Shown here: positions 1-7,525 of the stretch, in pieces
Numbering within the stretch: position 1 is the stretch's first letter
Layout of the letters: each line of letters begins with the position of its first letter
Origin: Hellea sp964472905
Lineage (GTDB): Bacteria; Pseudomonadota; Alphaproteobacteria; Caulobacterales; Maricaulaceae
Reading direction: 5' to 3'
Assembly: GCA_964472905.1 (NCBI GenBank)
Contig: CAYYMI010000042.1
Location: forward strand, 1 to 21,102
Length of the DNA: 21,102 bases
Program-made: the position numbers and the translations under genes
Notes under the pieces: generated by a model
What the model saw: only the letters and a program-made list of their open reading frames with translations
Database searches by the model: none
Told to the model about the DNA's origin: nothing

Positions 1-222
1 TCCGCCTACGCCAGTTCCAAAACCTCCAGCGCCAGGACCAAATCCGCCTACGCCAGGTCCAAAACCTCCAGCGCCAGGACCAAATCCGCCTACGCCAGTT
101 CCAAAACCTCCAGCGCCAGGACCAAATCCGCCTACGCCAGGTCCAAAACCTCCAGCGCCAGGACCAAATCCGCCTACGCCAGTTCCAAAACCTCCAGCGC
201 CAGGACCAAATCCGCCTACGCC
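1..222. repeat. 42-bp in-frame tandem repeat (5 full copies plus a 12-bp partial)
   Basis: Units start at 1, 43, 85, 127 and 169, with a partial unit at 211-222. They are nearly identical, differing at one base that alternates: ccagttcc in units 1, 3 and 5, ccaggtcc in units 2 and 4. This gives an 84-bp higher-order period. Each 42-bp unit is also two diverged 21-bp halves, encoding two glycine-rich heptads on the minus strand. The array continues past the left edge, so the copy number is unknown. The period is a multiple of three and keeps the lipoprotein frame open. Confidence 0.95.
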
Positions 223-459
223 ACCGTAACCAGCGCCATATCCGCCTGCGCCATATCCAGCACCTGCCACACCGTAACCGCCGCCAACACCGCAACCGTC
301 TGCTCCATAAGCACTGCCGGAATAACTAAAGCCTCCAGGCGCACAATTGACCCCGTAAGCTCCAGCAGATTGACCAAAACCAGCACTCTGGCCGCCTGTA
401 CCTAGCCAAGAACATCCTGACAATAAAATCGCTGATAGAGCGCAAACTGCAAGCCTCAT
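1..459 (-). CDS. Glycine-rich repeat lipoprotein, paralogue of the adjacent beta-barrel protein (partial)
   Basis: This reading frame opens at ATG 459, preceded by a good ribosome binding site (AGGGAGG, 5 nt spacing), and stays open to the left edge, so the C-terminus is missing (153 codons seen). Residues 1-16 form a lipoprotein signal peptide with lipobox LSGC (Cys16). The signal MRLAVCALSAILLSGCSWLG is almost identical to that of the next gene upstream at 569-2002, so the two are tandem paralogues at least in this part. Residues 17-83 are rich in Gly, Tyr and Ala, with cysteines at 39 and 56. From residue 84 the chain is a 14-residue repeat, FGPGAGGFG(T/P)GVGG, made of two FGPGxGG heptads. 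By analogy with its neighbour it may continue into an outer-membrane beta-barrel beyond the window, but that cannot be seen. Function is unknown; a surface or envelope role is inferred. Confidence 0.8.
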   Translation of the reverse strand, partial: MRLAVCALSAILLSGCSWLGTGGQSAGFGQSAGAYGVNCAPGGFSYSGSAYGADGCGVGGGYGVAGAGYGAGGYGAGYGGVGGFGPGAGGFGTGVGGFGPGAGGFGPGVGGFGPGAGGFGTGVGGFGPGAGGFGPGVGGFGPGAGGFGTGVGG

Positions 460-568
460 GTCGGCCTCCCTTTTCATTTTAATCTTTAACTGTTCCTATC
501 TAAAACACGTTATGCTTAAGAAATAGTTTTCAAACAGGAAACAAAACCTTAATATTTCAATTATTTAG

Positions 569-2002
569 CTAAAAGTTGTAACTACCTCTAACTGTGACTG
601 GAATTGCGATGTTCGTATCGCCTTTTTCACCATTGGAAAATTCTCGTGCACCCTCAAACCTAAGTCCAGATTCAAACGCCAAAGCCGTTTTAGGAGTTAC
701 TTGCCATTCAAAACCAGCATTTAATTGACCCGTGGGGACCCATTGGCTATCGTAAAGATCTACACGAGATGGAATTGAGAGATCAGGAGGATTAACTTGA
801 TAGAAGTCCTCAGGAAGACTTGTTCCAGCATCAAAAGCTCGTTGATAAAAAACCTGGTTCTGAGACACATCAAATGAAACAGCATTATGATATGTAGCCC
901 CAACTGAAGCCCCTACAAATGGCGTAATTGTTTTAAAGCCTTGATCTTTAACAACAGGTTCGAAGTAATGCCTTGCCCCAACTTCCAGATCAACACGCTC
1001 TTGGTCCGAAAAATCGAAGATATAATTTGCAATATTCTGATTAGGAATAAATGTCGTATTCGTGCCAGATCCCTGAAAAATAATCTGCTCCGGTATACCA
1101 GGAACACCTGGCGAACCTGGAGTTCCCGGAGTTCCTGCAATACCCGGGGTATCAGGAATTCCAAGCGCTGGCACACCAGGAATACCGGGAATTGCTGGAA
1201 GGGCTGGGGTAGCGGGGATGGCAGGAATTGGGGCAACAGCTGGTATTATTGAATAAGTATCTGTTGTAATACGACGCCGAAGCTCGCCTGTAACAGATGC
1301 GACATTAACACCTTCCCCTTCAGAATACCCATATCCAGCATTGGCAAAAAATGTTGTCCGAGGGGACTTTATATATTCGACGCCGCCTTTAATATTTATA
1401 GGCGTGCTATGGGCATCATTAAAGTCGATATCATTGAGTAAAATATCCTCAAGAACCGCTGTATATCGTGTTGATACAACTCGACCATCCCGCGGCACCC
1501 CTTCAACAAAACCCTCATCATAATCTGCTGGATTATAAAAGGCCGCCGGATTCAAGCCAGTATAAACATCATGATCCAGCAATTTTCCTGAGATACTCTT
1601 CTCAAGACCTAATGATAAAGACCCTCTAAATTTAGGTTTCGTTAAACGCTTTCGCGGCTGGTAATGCGCCGCTTGCTGACTTGCAACGCCAGCATGTGAA
1701 CCAAATCCATTATTTGCGTAATTAGTAGCACCAAAATTAGGCTGTTGAGGAAATCCGCCTGAAGCCGTACCAATCGTTACACTCGCTGGATCACATCCAC
1801 GCGGAATAGGCGCTCTTGGAGACGGCACTACGCATGGATTGTGCTGCGCGCCAAAAAAATTGCCCCCTTGAGCACCATAATTTCCGTTAAATTGTGAAGA
1901 TTTACCAAAAAATCCAGACTGACCTGCAGTCCCAAGACCTCCGCCCAACCAAGAACATCCTGATAGTAAAACTGCTGACAAAGCACAGATTGCAAGACGC
2001 AT
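569..2002 (-). CDS. Predicted outer-membrane beta-barrel protein with lipoprotein-type signal and collagen-like insert
   Basis: The product has 477 residues. The ATG at 2002 follows GGAGGG with 5 nt spacing. Residues 1-16 are a signal peptide ending in lipobox LSGC (Cys16). Residues 17-120 are low-complexity Gly/Asn/Gln-rich, with Cys57 and Cys70 in a segment reading NPCVVPSP...PIPRGCDP. From about residue 121 the chain alternates hydrophobic and polar residues in strand-like stretches (for example RGSLSLGLEKS, INIKGGVEYI, TFFANAGYGYSEG) and ends in GSYNF. A terminal phenylalanine is typical of BAM-assembled barrels. Residues 253-305 are a Pro/Gly triplet stretch, probably a surface loop. It resembles uncharacterised alphaproteobacterial outer-membrane proteins I recall; no function is known to me. 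It lies directly upstream of its partial paralogue (109-bp gap), both on the minus strand. The combination of lipobox and barrel is unusual, and whether Cys16 is lipidated is untested. Confidence 0.8.
   Translation of the reverse strand: MRLAICALSAVLLSGCSWLGGGLGTAGQSGFFGKSSQFNGNYGAQGGNFFGAQHNPCVVPSPRAPIPRGCDPASVTIGTASGGFPQQPNFGATNYANNGFGSHAGVASQQAAHYQPRKRLTKPKFRGSLSLGLEKSISGKLLDHDVYTGLNPAAFYNPADYDEGFVEGVPRDGRVVSTRYTAVLEDILLNDIDFNDAHSTPINIKGGVEYIKSPRTTFFANAGYGYSEGEGVNVASVTGELRRRITTDTYSIIPAVAPIPAIPATPALPAIPGIPGVPALGIPDTPGIAGTPGTPGSPGVPGIPEQIIFQGSGTNTTFIPNQNIANYIFDFSDQERVDLEVGARHYFEPVVKDQGFKTITPFVGASVGATYHNAVSFDVSQNQVFYQRAFDAGTSLPEDFYQVNPPDLSIPSRVDLYDSQWVPTGQLNAGFEWQVTPKTALAFESGLRFEGAREFSNGEKGDTNIAIPVTVRGSYNF
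1088..1246 (-). repeat. Pro/Gly triplet (collagen-like) coding stretch inside the barrel gene
   Basis: Codons 253-305 encode a run in which almost every third residue is proline, first as A-x-P triplets (AIPATPALPAIP) and then as G-x-P triplets (GIPGVP, GTPGTPGSPGVPGIP), with small interruptions. The DNA is degenerate rather than an exact tandem repeat. The stretch sits between two predicted strands, so it probably forms an extended surface loop. Confidence 0.7.
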
Positions 2003-2110
2003 CTTTTCCCTCCGATATAGCTGCCTTTAGAATCGAGACAACTATGGTTAATGAGAGAAATGACCTGTTTTACTTAACAAGGTGTTTATAGGATGGTTTT
2101 TTTTAGGTTT

Positions 2111-2458
2111 TTATAGAAATTGCGCTGCATTTTCAGGCGGACGACCCAAAACAGCCTTGTTTCCCTTAACCACGATGGGGCGTTCTATAAGTTTTGGATA
2201 AGATGACATGGCCAAAAATAAAGCATTTTCATCTGTTTCTGCCTTAAGGCCTAGCTCTTTATATATAGTCTCACCTTTACGCATAAGCTGCTGAGCCGAG
2301 GCAAAGCCGAGTTTAGAGAGAAGTTCAGAAATTTCTGTGACGCTAGGAGGGGTATCTAAATAAAGGACAATATCAACTTTCACCCCAGCCTCTTCAATAA
2401 GCTTAAGGGTTTGCCGAGACTTTGAGCAGCGCGGATTGTGATAAATCGTCAAAGACAT
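2111..2458 (-). CDS. arsC: ArsC-family (glutaredoxin-type) arsenate reductase
   Basis: The product has 115 residues, the usual family length, with a thioredoxin-like fold. ArsC reduces arsenate to arsenite in the cytoplasm using glutathione/glutaredoxin. The catalytic cysteine lies in HNPRCSKSR (Cys11). Arg60 (LMRKGE), Arg93 (IERPIV) and Arg106 (LGRPPE) match the oxyanion-binding arginines of plasmid R773 ArsC (Arg60, Arg94, Arg107; recalled numbering). The ATG at 2458 follows CAGGAG with 5 nt spacing. It is transcribed divergently from the pyridoxal kinase operon across a 47-bp gap. No arsR, arsB or acr3 is nearby, so this may be a housekeeping ArsC/YfgD-like protein rather than part of an arsenic resistance operon. 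Fold and active site are clear; the physiological substrate is less certain. Confidence 0.88.
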   Translation of the reverse strand: MSLTIYHNPRCSKSRQTLKLIEEAGVKVDIVLYLDTPPSVTEISELLSKLGFASAQQLMRKGETIYKELGLKAETDENALFLAMSSYPKLIERPIVVKGNKAVLGRPPENAAQFL

Positions 2459-2505
2459 GACAAACTCCTGTTGATTTTCTTGCTCTTATATAGTCGTTTC
2501 CTCAA

Positions 2506-3321
2506 ATGAAAACAGCGCTGATCCTTTCATCATTTGTCGCAGCAAGTCGTGTTGGCGCGACTGCGAGTGCTTTTTGCTTGCGCCGTTTGGGGATTGAAAC
2601 ACTTGTCCTTCCAACAACTGTGCTCGGTCGTCATCCGGGTTGGGGTACGCCAGGGGGACAAGCTTTGGATACGGCGCACCTAAAAGCCATGTGGGACGCG
2701 ATTAAAAAACAGAACATACATATTGACGCCGTCATGACGGGCTATTTAGCGTCAGATACGCATATTGATCTAGCTTTAGACATTATGGCTGACGTCAAAG
2801 CTCGAAACCCGAAAGCCATTATCGTGGTAGACCCTGTCATGGGAGACCATGGACAGCTTTATATCCCCGAAAGCCGCGCCAACGCGCTAAAGAATAAGCT
2901 AGTCCCTAAAGCCGATGTCATTACACCTAATGCATGGGAACTTTCATACATTACGAACAAACGCGCTGAGACGCTTTCGGAGATTAGACAAGCCACAGCC
3001 AATCTCGCCATGCAAAGCCTCATCACCTCAGTTCCCTTGGCTAATGAGATCGGCGCGCTACTAACGCATAAAAACTCATCTTATCTGGTACGACATCAAA
3101 AATTCGAAACCGTGCCCCATGGCGGCGGCGATACCTTGGCCGCGACGTTTTTAGCTCATCTTTTAAACGGAAAAGTAGCCCCAGACAGCCTCGCACAATC
3201 TGTGGCGAGTATTTTTACTATCCTAAAAGCGGCTGTAACCTCAGATGCGGGTGAACTGCCTCTTATTCGTCAGCAGCAGGCTTTAATGGATGCGAAGCCC
3301 TTGACGCTGGAATTACTATGA
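2506..3321 (+). CDS. pdxY: Pyridoxal kinase (PdxY/PdxK-type, ribokinase fold)
   Basis: The product has 271 residues. It should phosphorylate pyridoxal to pyridoxal 5'-phosphate with ATP in the cytoplasm (B6 salvage). Family motifs appear in order: an N-terminal SSFVAASRVGATAS substrate-binding segment, VVDPVMGDHGQLY (residues 107-119), ADVITPNAWEL (136-146), and the catalytic anion-hole motif GGGDTLAATF (206-215), with Asp209 the likely base. The usual form of the last motif is GTGD, so GGGD is a mild variant. An in-frame TAG at 2491-2493 rules out an earlier start, and the ATG at 2506 has no Shine-Dalgarno sequence. A TATAGT at 2489-2494 suggests a very short or absent leader. It overlaps the next gene by 4 bp (ATGA), so it heads a five-gene operon. 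Confidence 0.88.
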   Translation: MKTALILSSFVAASRVGATASAFCLRRLGIETLVLPTTVLGRHPGWGTPGGQALDTAHLKAMWDAIKKQNIHIDAVMTGYLASDTHIDLALDIMADVKARNPKAIIVVDPVMGDHGQLYIPESRANALKNKLVPKADVITPNAWELSYITNKRAETLSEIRQATANLAMQSLITSVPLANEIGALLTHKNSSYLVRHQKFETVPHGGGDTLAATFLAHLLNGKVAPDSLAQSVASIFTILKAAVTSDAGELPLIRQQQALMDAKPLTLELL

Positions 3322-4445
3322 CTGAAACCCCATTTGACACTTTCATAAAACCTGGCTTCGAGAAAGCCGCTGACGCATTCAAAGCTAATTTCAAAGACGG
3401 TCTTGAACTTGGCGCTCAGTTTTGTGCTTATCAAAGTGGAGCATTGCTTCTCGATTTAAAGGGCGGCTGGATAGACAGACAAAAACAAAGTCCTGTTGAG
3501 GAGAATTCCCTGTTCTCGGTTTACTCCTCGGGTAAAGCTATGGCCGCGCTCACAATCGCCTTTCTCGTCGACCAAGACAAAATTGGTTATGACCAGCTGA
3601 TAACGACATTCTGGCCAGAATTTGGTCAAAACGGAAAAGAGACGGTCACAGTGGGTCAAGTCATGTCTCATCAAGCCGGGCTACCCGGCATCTCCAATCC
3701 TAATTGGACAGCTGAGGACTGGTATGATTGGGATAAAACCTGCGCTGAGCTAGCCAAACAGAAACCATTATTCCAACCCGGAACCGCTTGTGGTTATCAT
3801 CCTAATACATTTGGGTTTCTGGCGGGCGAAATTGCCAAACGTGTAGACGGACGATCAATCGGTCAAATTCTGCAAGAAGAATTTTGCCGAGACAATAATA
3901 TAGATGTCTGGATCGGCTTACCCGAATCTGAGCACGCGCGCTGCGCGGCTATGGTCAAACCTAAATCACCGCCAAATCTTGGCGACATTACGCCTGCCAA
4001 ACGTTTCGCCTTTTTAAGCAAAGGCTCGTCGCCGCGGGGAAATCTCTCTCGTTGGCGGCAAGCCGAATTTGCCGGCAGTAATTGTCAGGCAACAGCCAAG
4101 GGCATGGCCCGGATGATGCAGGTCGTAATCGACGGAAAAATTAATCAGACTGTTATCTTGGCAGAAGACGTCGTAGAAAAATTACGGCTCCCACGCATAT
4201 CTGGACAAAACCTAATACTACCATTCGAAACGACCTACGCGGCAGGCCTGCTAAAAAACGCGCCAAACTTTTTTTATGGTCCGACTCCAGACACACTGGG
4301 TCATAGCGGATGGGGCGGGTCATGTGTCTTCGCTGACCCTATAACAGGCATATATGGCGCTTATGTGATGAATGTTCAAAATAGCGACCTTCTAGGCGAT
4401 GTCAGACCGCGCCGCATTATAGACGCGCTTTACGAATGCCTTTAG
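3318..4445 (+). CDS. Beta-lactamase-fold serine hydrolase (class C/EstB-like, probable esterase)
   Basis: The product has 375 residues and belongs to the Beta-lactamase family of serine hydrolases (class C/PBP4*/EstB-like). The nucleophile motif SxxK is S70-S-G-K73 within FSVYSSGKAM. The second motif contains Tyr160 in CGYHPNTFG, and the third is HSGWGG (His329-Gly334) in place of KTG. The H-x-G third motif and the lack of a signal peptide (MTETPFDTFIKPG start) point to a cytoplasmic esterase or related hydrolase rather than a secreted beta-lactamase. The substrate cannot be read from sequence. It is translationally coupled to pdxY through ATGA and is followed after 24 bp by a thioesterase gene. 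A role in antibiotic resistance is not supported. Confidence 0.83.
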   Translation: MTETPFDTFIKPGFEKAADAFKANFKDGLELGAQFCAYQSGALLLDLKGGWIDRQKQSPVEENSLFSVYSSGKAMAALTIAFLVDQDKIGYDQLITTFWPEFGQNGKETVTVGQVMSHQAGLPGISNPNWTAEDWYDWDKTCAELAKQKPLFQPGTACGYHPNTFGFLAGEIAKRVDGRSIGQILQEEFCRDNNIDVWIGLPESEHARCAAMVKPKSPPNLGDITPAKRFAFLSKGSSPRGNLSRWRQAEFAGSNCQATAKGMARMMQVVIDGKINQTVILAEDVVEKLRLPRISGQNLILPFETTYAAGLLKNAPNFFYGPTPDTLGHSGWGGSCVFADPITGIYGAYVMNVQNSDLLGDVRPRRIIDALYECL

Positions 4446-4469
4446 AGAAGGCCTCGAATCGAGGAGAAT

Positions 4470-4955
4470 ATGGCAACAGACGAATTCATTCAGCATTTGT
4501 GGGAGATGGGCCCAACCTTTACCGAGGCGACCCCTCATTCTAAAAAGCTCGGCATTAAATTCGTGGCTGTTGATAAAGGCCGAGCAACCATGAGCCTGCC
4601 CTATAATCCCGACCTTATCGGCGATCCAGATACTCGCGTTCTACATGGTGGCGCTGTCACGACATTATTAGATCAAGCCTGTGGTCTGGCCGCAATAGCA
4701 GGCTTTCCCAAACCAACGGCCTGCGCAACTCTGAACCTTTCAATAGACTACATGCGAGCCGCCACACCCGGGGAAACTATCATTGCGCAAGCCCATTGTT
4801 ATAAAGCGACCAAACATGTCGCGTTCTTGCGGGCTGTTGCCCATGATGGAGATGAAAACGACCCTATCGCAACAGCTCAAGCTACATTTATGGCAACAAG
4901 TTCGAGAACCATGAACCCAAAGATGTCAGATAAAAAAGACGGTGCATCATCATGA
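4470..4955 (+). CDS. PaaI-type hotdog thioesterase (first of a tandem pair)
   Basis: The product has 161 residues and a single hotdog (4HBT) domain, with the PaaI-type signature VLHGGAVTTLLDQACG. His59-Gly60-Gly61 and acidic Asp68 correspond to the catalytic region of acyl-CoA thioesterases. A strong Shine-Dalgarno (GAGGAG) precedes the ATG. The C-terminal 20 or so residues (from about SSRTMNPKMSDKKDG) are polar and probably disordered. Hydrolysis of an acyl- or aryl-CoA thioester in the cytoplasm is the family reaction; the actual substrate is unknown. It overlaps the second hotdog gene by 4 bp, so the two proteins are made together and might form a mixed oligomer (inference). Confidence 0.85.
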   Translation: MATDEFIQHLWEMGPTFTEATPHSKKLGIKFVAVDKGRATMSLPYNPDLIGDPDTRVLHGGAVTTLLDQACGLAAIAGFPKPTACATLNLSIDYMRAATPGETIIAQAHCYKATKHVAFLRAVAHDGDENDPIATAQATFMATSSRTMNPKMSDKKDGASS

Positions 4956-5365
4956 TGAGTGCTGAAAAAATCACGCAGGCTCTCAACCGTATTCCTTATA
5001 CGCAAATACTTGGCGTAAAACCCATTGTAATTGGTGAAGAATTTACATTGGTCATGCCCTATATAGAGACAAATATTGGCAATCCCGTTCTCCCGGCCTT
5101 ACATGGCGGCGCGATAAGTGGATTAATGGAAATCGCCGCCATTGCGCAGCTTGTGATAACAACACAAGGCAAAAGCCTCGCAAAACCCATTGGCGTCAAT
5201 GTTGATTATTTACGCAAAGGCGATGCAAAAGATACTTACGCCCGCGCCCTAATTTTCAAACAAGGATCGCGCGTAGCCAATGTCAGAGTTCGCGCTTGGC
5301 AAGAAGATTATGACAAGCCCATCGCAGCTATGCATGGACATTACCTAACCGCAAAGTCTGAGTAA
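4952..5365 (+). CDS. PaaI-type hotdog thioesterase (second of a tandem pair)
   Basis: The product has 137 residues and a single hotdog domain. The signature is LPALHGGAISGLMEIAAI, with His51-Gly52-Gly53 and Glu60 where the upstream partner has Asp68. The NVDYLRKGDAKDTYARA strand matches the typical hotdog core, as does NLSIDYMRAATPGETIIAQA in the partner, so the two are divergent paralogues. The start codon overlaps the upstream stop (ATGA). An alternative start one codon later (tandem ATG ATG) is equally possible. The stop codon overlaps the MATE gene start by one base (TAATG). Substrate unknown; acyl-CoA thioesterase activity is inferred from family membership. Confidence 0.83.
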   Translation: MMSAEKITQALNRIPYTQILGVKPIVIGEEFTLVMPYIETNIGNPVLPALHGGAISGLMEIAAIAQLVITTQGKSLAKPIGVNVDYLRKGDAKDTYARALIFKQGSRVANVRVRAWQEDYDKPIAAMHGHYLTAKSE

Positions 5366-6696
5366 TGTCAGCCCAAGGCGGAATGGCCTTAACCCGAAAA
5401 AACGTTTTTTCTCAAAGTTGGCCTATCATGTTGGCCAATGCCGCAGCCCCGATTGTCGGTCTTGTAGATACATTTGTCATCGGGCGTTATAGTACAACAG
5501 CAGCCCTGGCCGGAATAGGTCTTGGCGCGGTCATTTATGGCATTGCCTATTGGGGCTTTGGTTTTCTACGCATGAGCACGGCTGGACTAGCCGCGCAATC
5601 TGACGGTGCTGACGACCAAAGCGCCGTTCAAGCCCACTTATTCAGAGCCGTACCGTTAGGTCTTTTAATTGGGACACTTATATTTTTATCTCAAGCGTTC
5701 CTTTTGGCAGGAGCGTTTAAAATATTCACGGCTTCCGCGACAATAGAAAGCTCAGCCGCTACTTATATCGGCGCGCGTCTCTGGGGTCTTCCCGCAACGT
5801 TAGCCTCCATAGCTCTGATGGGCTGGTTTGTTGGTATTAGCCGATCACAACTTGCTCTCAAAATGCAGCTCATACTCAACGCCGTAAACATACTCCTCTC
5901 ACCTATTTTTGTTATTACTCTAGGGTGGGGGTTATGGGGTGTTGGGATTGCTTCAGCCATCGCCGAATGGTGCGGACTTGGCGCTGGGTTATGGCTTGCT
6001 TATACGGAAATAAAACGGCGCGGCGGGCTCCAGAAACAAGCCTTTAAACGAGACACGCTTCTCAATGCTCAAGACATTCGAAAACTAGGTGTCACTAATA
6101 GCAATATATTTATTCGCACCCTGTCGCTAACAGTCGGGTTTAGTTTCTTTGGTAATGCTGCTGCCGCGCAAGGCGTGATATTCTTGGCGGGATATCATAT
6201 CCTCATGCAATTCATCACCATGATTGCCCTCGTTCTCGATGCTTTTGCTCACACAGCCGAAGCCGTTACGGGCGCGGCTTACGGGGCTAAAGACCGCAAA
6301 CGCTTTGATAAGGCTGTACGTTTAACGAGCGAGTTTTCCTGTTTGTTTGCACTGTTAATTTGTATCGCTATTTTCTTTCTAGGTCCGCATTTTATTGGAC
6401 TACTCACTAAAGATGCCGACGTTATCGCCAGCGCGCAAACATACTTACCCTATTGCGCTCTCGCCCCAGTAATTGGATTTGCGGCGTGGCAATTGGACGG
6501 TATTTTTATCGGCACCACAAAAACCCGCGAAATGCGCAATGCTGGCATTGCAGCCGTTTTGATTTATCTAGGCATTCATCATCTCATCGAACCAGTATTA
6601 GGCGAGCACGGCATCTGGATTGCCTTCCTTAGTTACTATGTCGCGAGAGCTTTAACACTAGCCGTCTACTACCCGAGTATTCGTAAGGATATGTAG
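5365..6696 (+). CDS. MATE-family multidrug/metabolite efflux transporter (DinF-like)
   Basis: The product has 443 residues with roughly 12 hydrophobic membrane segments, the normal MATE length and topology. The N-terminus (WPIMLANAAAPIVGLVDTFVIGR) and the repeat-half start (LGVTNSNIFIRTLSLTVGFSFF) match DinF-type MATE proteins. These are inner-membrane antiporters that export cationic or other small molecules using Na+ or H+. The ATG at 5365 overlaps the stop of the preceding thioesterase gene by one base, so it is the last gene of the pdxY operon. It converges with the class D beta-lactamase gene (16-bp gap) with no obvious terminator between. The substrate cannot be predicted; the operon context (B6 kinase, hydrolase, thioesterases) is metabolic and may mean a metabolite rather than a drug. 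Confidence 0.87.
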   Translation: MSAQGGMALTRKNVFSQSWPIMLANAAAPIVGLVDTFVIGRYSTTAALAGIGLGAVIYGIAYWGFGFLRMSTAGLAAQSDGADDQSAVQAHLFRAVPLGLLIGTLIFLSQAFLLAGAFKIFTASATIESSAATYIGARLWGLPATLASIALMGWFVGISRSQLALKMQLILNAVNILLSPIFVITLGWGLWGVGIASAIAEWCGLGAGLWLAYTEIKRRGGLQKQAFKRDTLLNAQDIRKLGVTNSNIFIRTLSLTVGFSFFGNAAAAQGVIFLAGYHILMQFITMIALVLDAFAHTAEAVTGAAYGAKDRKRFDKAVRLTSEFSCLFALLICIAIFFLGPHFIGLLTKDADVIASAQTYLPYCALAPVIGFAAWQLDGIFIGTTKTREMRNAGIAAVLIYLGIHHLIEPVLGEHGIWIAFLSYYVARALTLAVYYPSIRKDM

Positions 6697-6712
6697 GAAT
6701 AGGCAAAAAAAT

Positions 6713-7525
6713 TTATAGGTCTGGCCATGCCTCAATAGATTTTAACGCGTCCATGACAATGGGTTTACGTTTCTTTTGATCGCCAGATTGGGGCATGTCC
6801 ATATTTAGAGCAAAAACATAAATCTCTTTGGGGTCATCAATTTCAACCCACCCAACAAACCAGCCAATATCCATAGCGTCTTCATCAAACATCCAGCCTG
6901 TCTTCGCATAAAGTGTATGGCCCTTTTGGCTATCATGTTGAAAGATAAATCGAGCTTGCGCGTAGGTCTTAGGAGATAAAGGCAGTTTATGTGTGGCGAG
7001 CTTAGTCAGAAAATCCACTTGCTCTTGGGCAGAAATTGTAAGTGGGCCTGTCAGCCAGTATTGCGTCACATTATCATCCGCGCCTATGTCAGCATTACCA
7101 TAATCAAAACGTTTAAGCCATTCACGCATAACCGATGGCCCAAGGGTTCGGGCTATCTCTTGATACACCCAAACCGCAGAGCGCCGATAAGCCGTTATCA
7201 ACGTTTGGTCTTGGTTCCAGGATTTAAAAGTCCTAGGCCTTCCATCCCATTTGAACAGCGTCTCTGGCGCAGCCAATTCCATTTCGAGCGCTATGAGCGT
7301 ATGTGGAATTTTAGACGTAGACGCCGGGATATAGCGGAGCTCCGCCCGTTTTGAATTTAACATCCATATCTTATCATCTGAAAGTCGCTTAATCACGAGC
7401 GTGGTCGTGTCAGGCGAAGCATCGTTTGTTTTAAGGATTGGGGAGAATATATCGGAGTCAGAATTTTGGCAAGATGTCAGAACGACCAAAAAACTGATCA
7501 ATATAACGAGAAATTTTTTAGCCAC
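6713..7525 (-). CDS. Class D (OXA-type) beta-lactamase, predicted lipoprotein
   Basis: All class D motifs are present. Numbering here is from an upstream GTG at 7561: S81-T-S-K84 (PASTSKIP), S128-A-V (RRSAVWVYQE), Y154-G-N (FDYGNADIG), Trp169 in QYWLTGPLTISAQEQVDFL, and K220-T-G (YAKTGW) followed by DIGWFVGWVE. The enzyme should hydrolyse beta-lactams in the periplasm through an acyl-serine. The residue between Thr and Lys of the first motif is Ser, where OXA enzymes usually have Phe. There is no ATG start. I chose GTG 7525, which gives a compact signal peptide (MAKKFLVILISFLVVLTSC) with lipobox LTSC and overlaps the upstream stop by 8 bp. GTG 7561 would add 12 residues. It sits downstream of, and is coupled to, an unknown membrane protein. 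No mobile element borders it, so it looks like a resident chromosomal gene. Confidence 0.9.
   Translation of the reverse strand: MAKKFLVILISFLVVLTSCQNSDSDIFSPILKTNDASPDTTTLVIKRLSDDKIWMLNSKRAELRYIPASTSKIPHTLIALEMELAAPETLFKWDGRPRTFKSWNQDQTLITAYRRSAVWVYQEIARTLGPSVMREWLKRFDYGNADIGADDNVTQYWLTGPLTISAQEQVDFLTKLATHKLPLSPKTYAQARFIFQHDSQKGHTLYAKTGWMFDEDAMDIGWFVGWVEIDDPKEIYVFALNMDMPQSGDQKKRKPIVMDALKSIEAWPDL

Noticed and set aside
1..222. Tandem repeats as a possible CRISPR array
   Set aside because: Units are contiguous with no spacers, have a period divisible by three and keep a coding frame open, so they are protein-coding repeats.
2014..2041. TTGTCTC-N13-GCTATATC (minus strand) as a promoter for the beta-barrel gene
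   Set aside because: The -10 match is perfect, but it directly abuts the Shine-Dalgarno sequence and lies only 11 bp from the ATG. Transcription from it would exclude the good GGAGGG ribosome binding site, so it is not called.
2111..2458. ArsC as part of an arsenic resistance island
   Set aside because: No arsR, arsenite transporter or mobile element is nearby.
3318..4445. Beta-lactamase-fold hydrolase as a second antibiotic resistance gene
   Set aside because: It has no signal peptide, an H-x-G third motif and sits in a metabolic operon; an esterase-type role is more likely.
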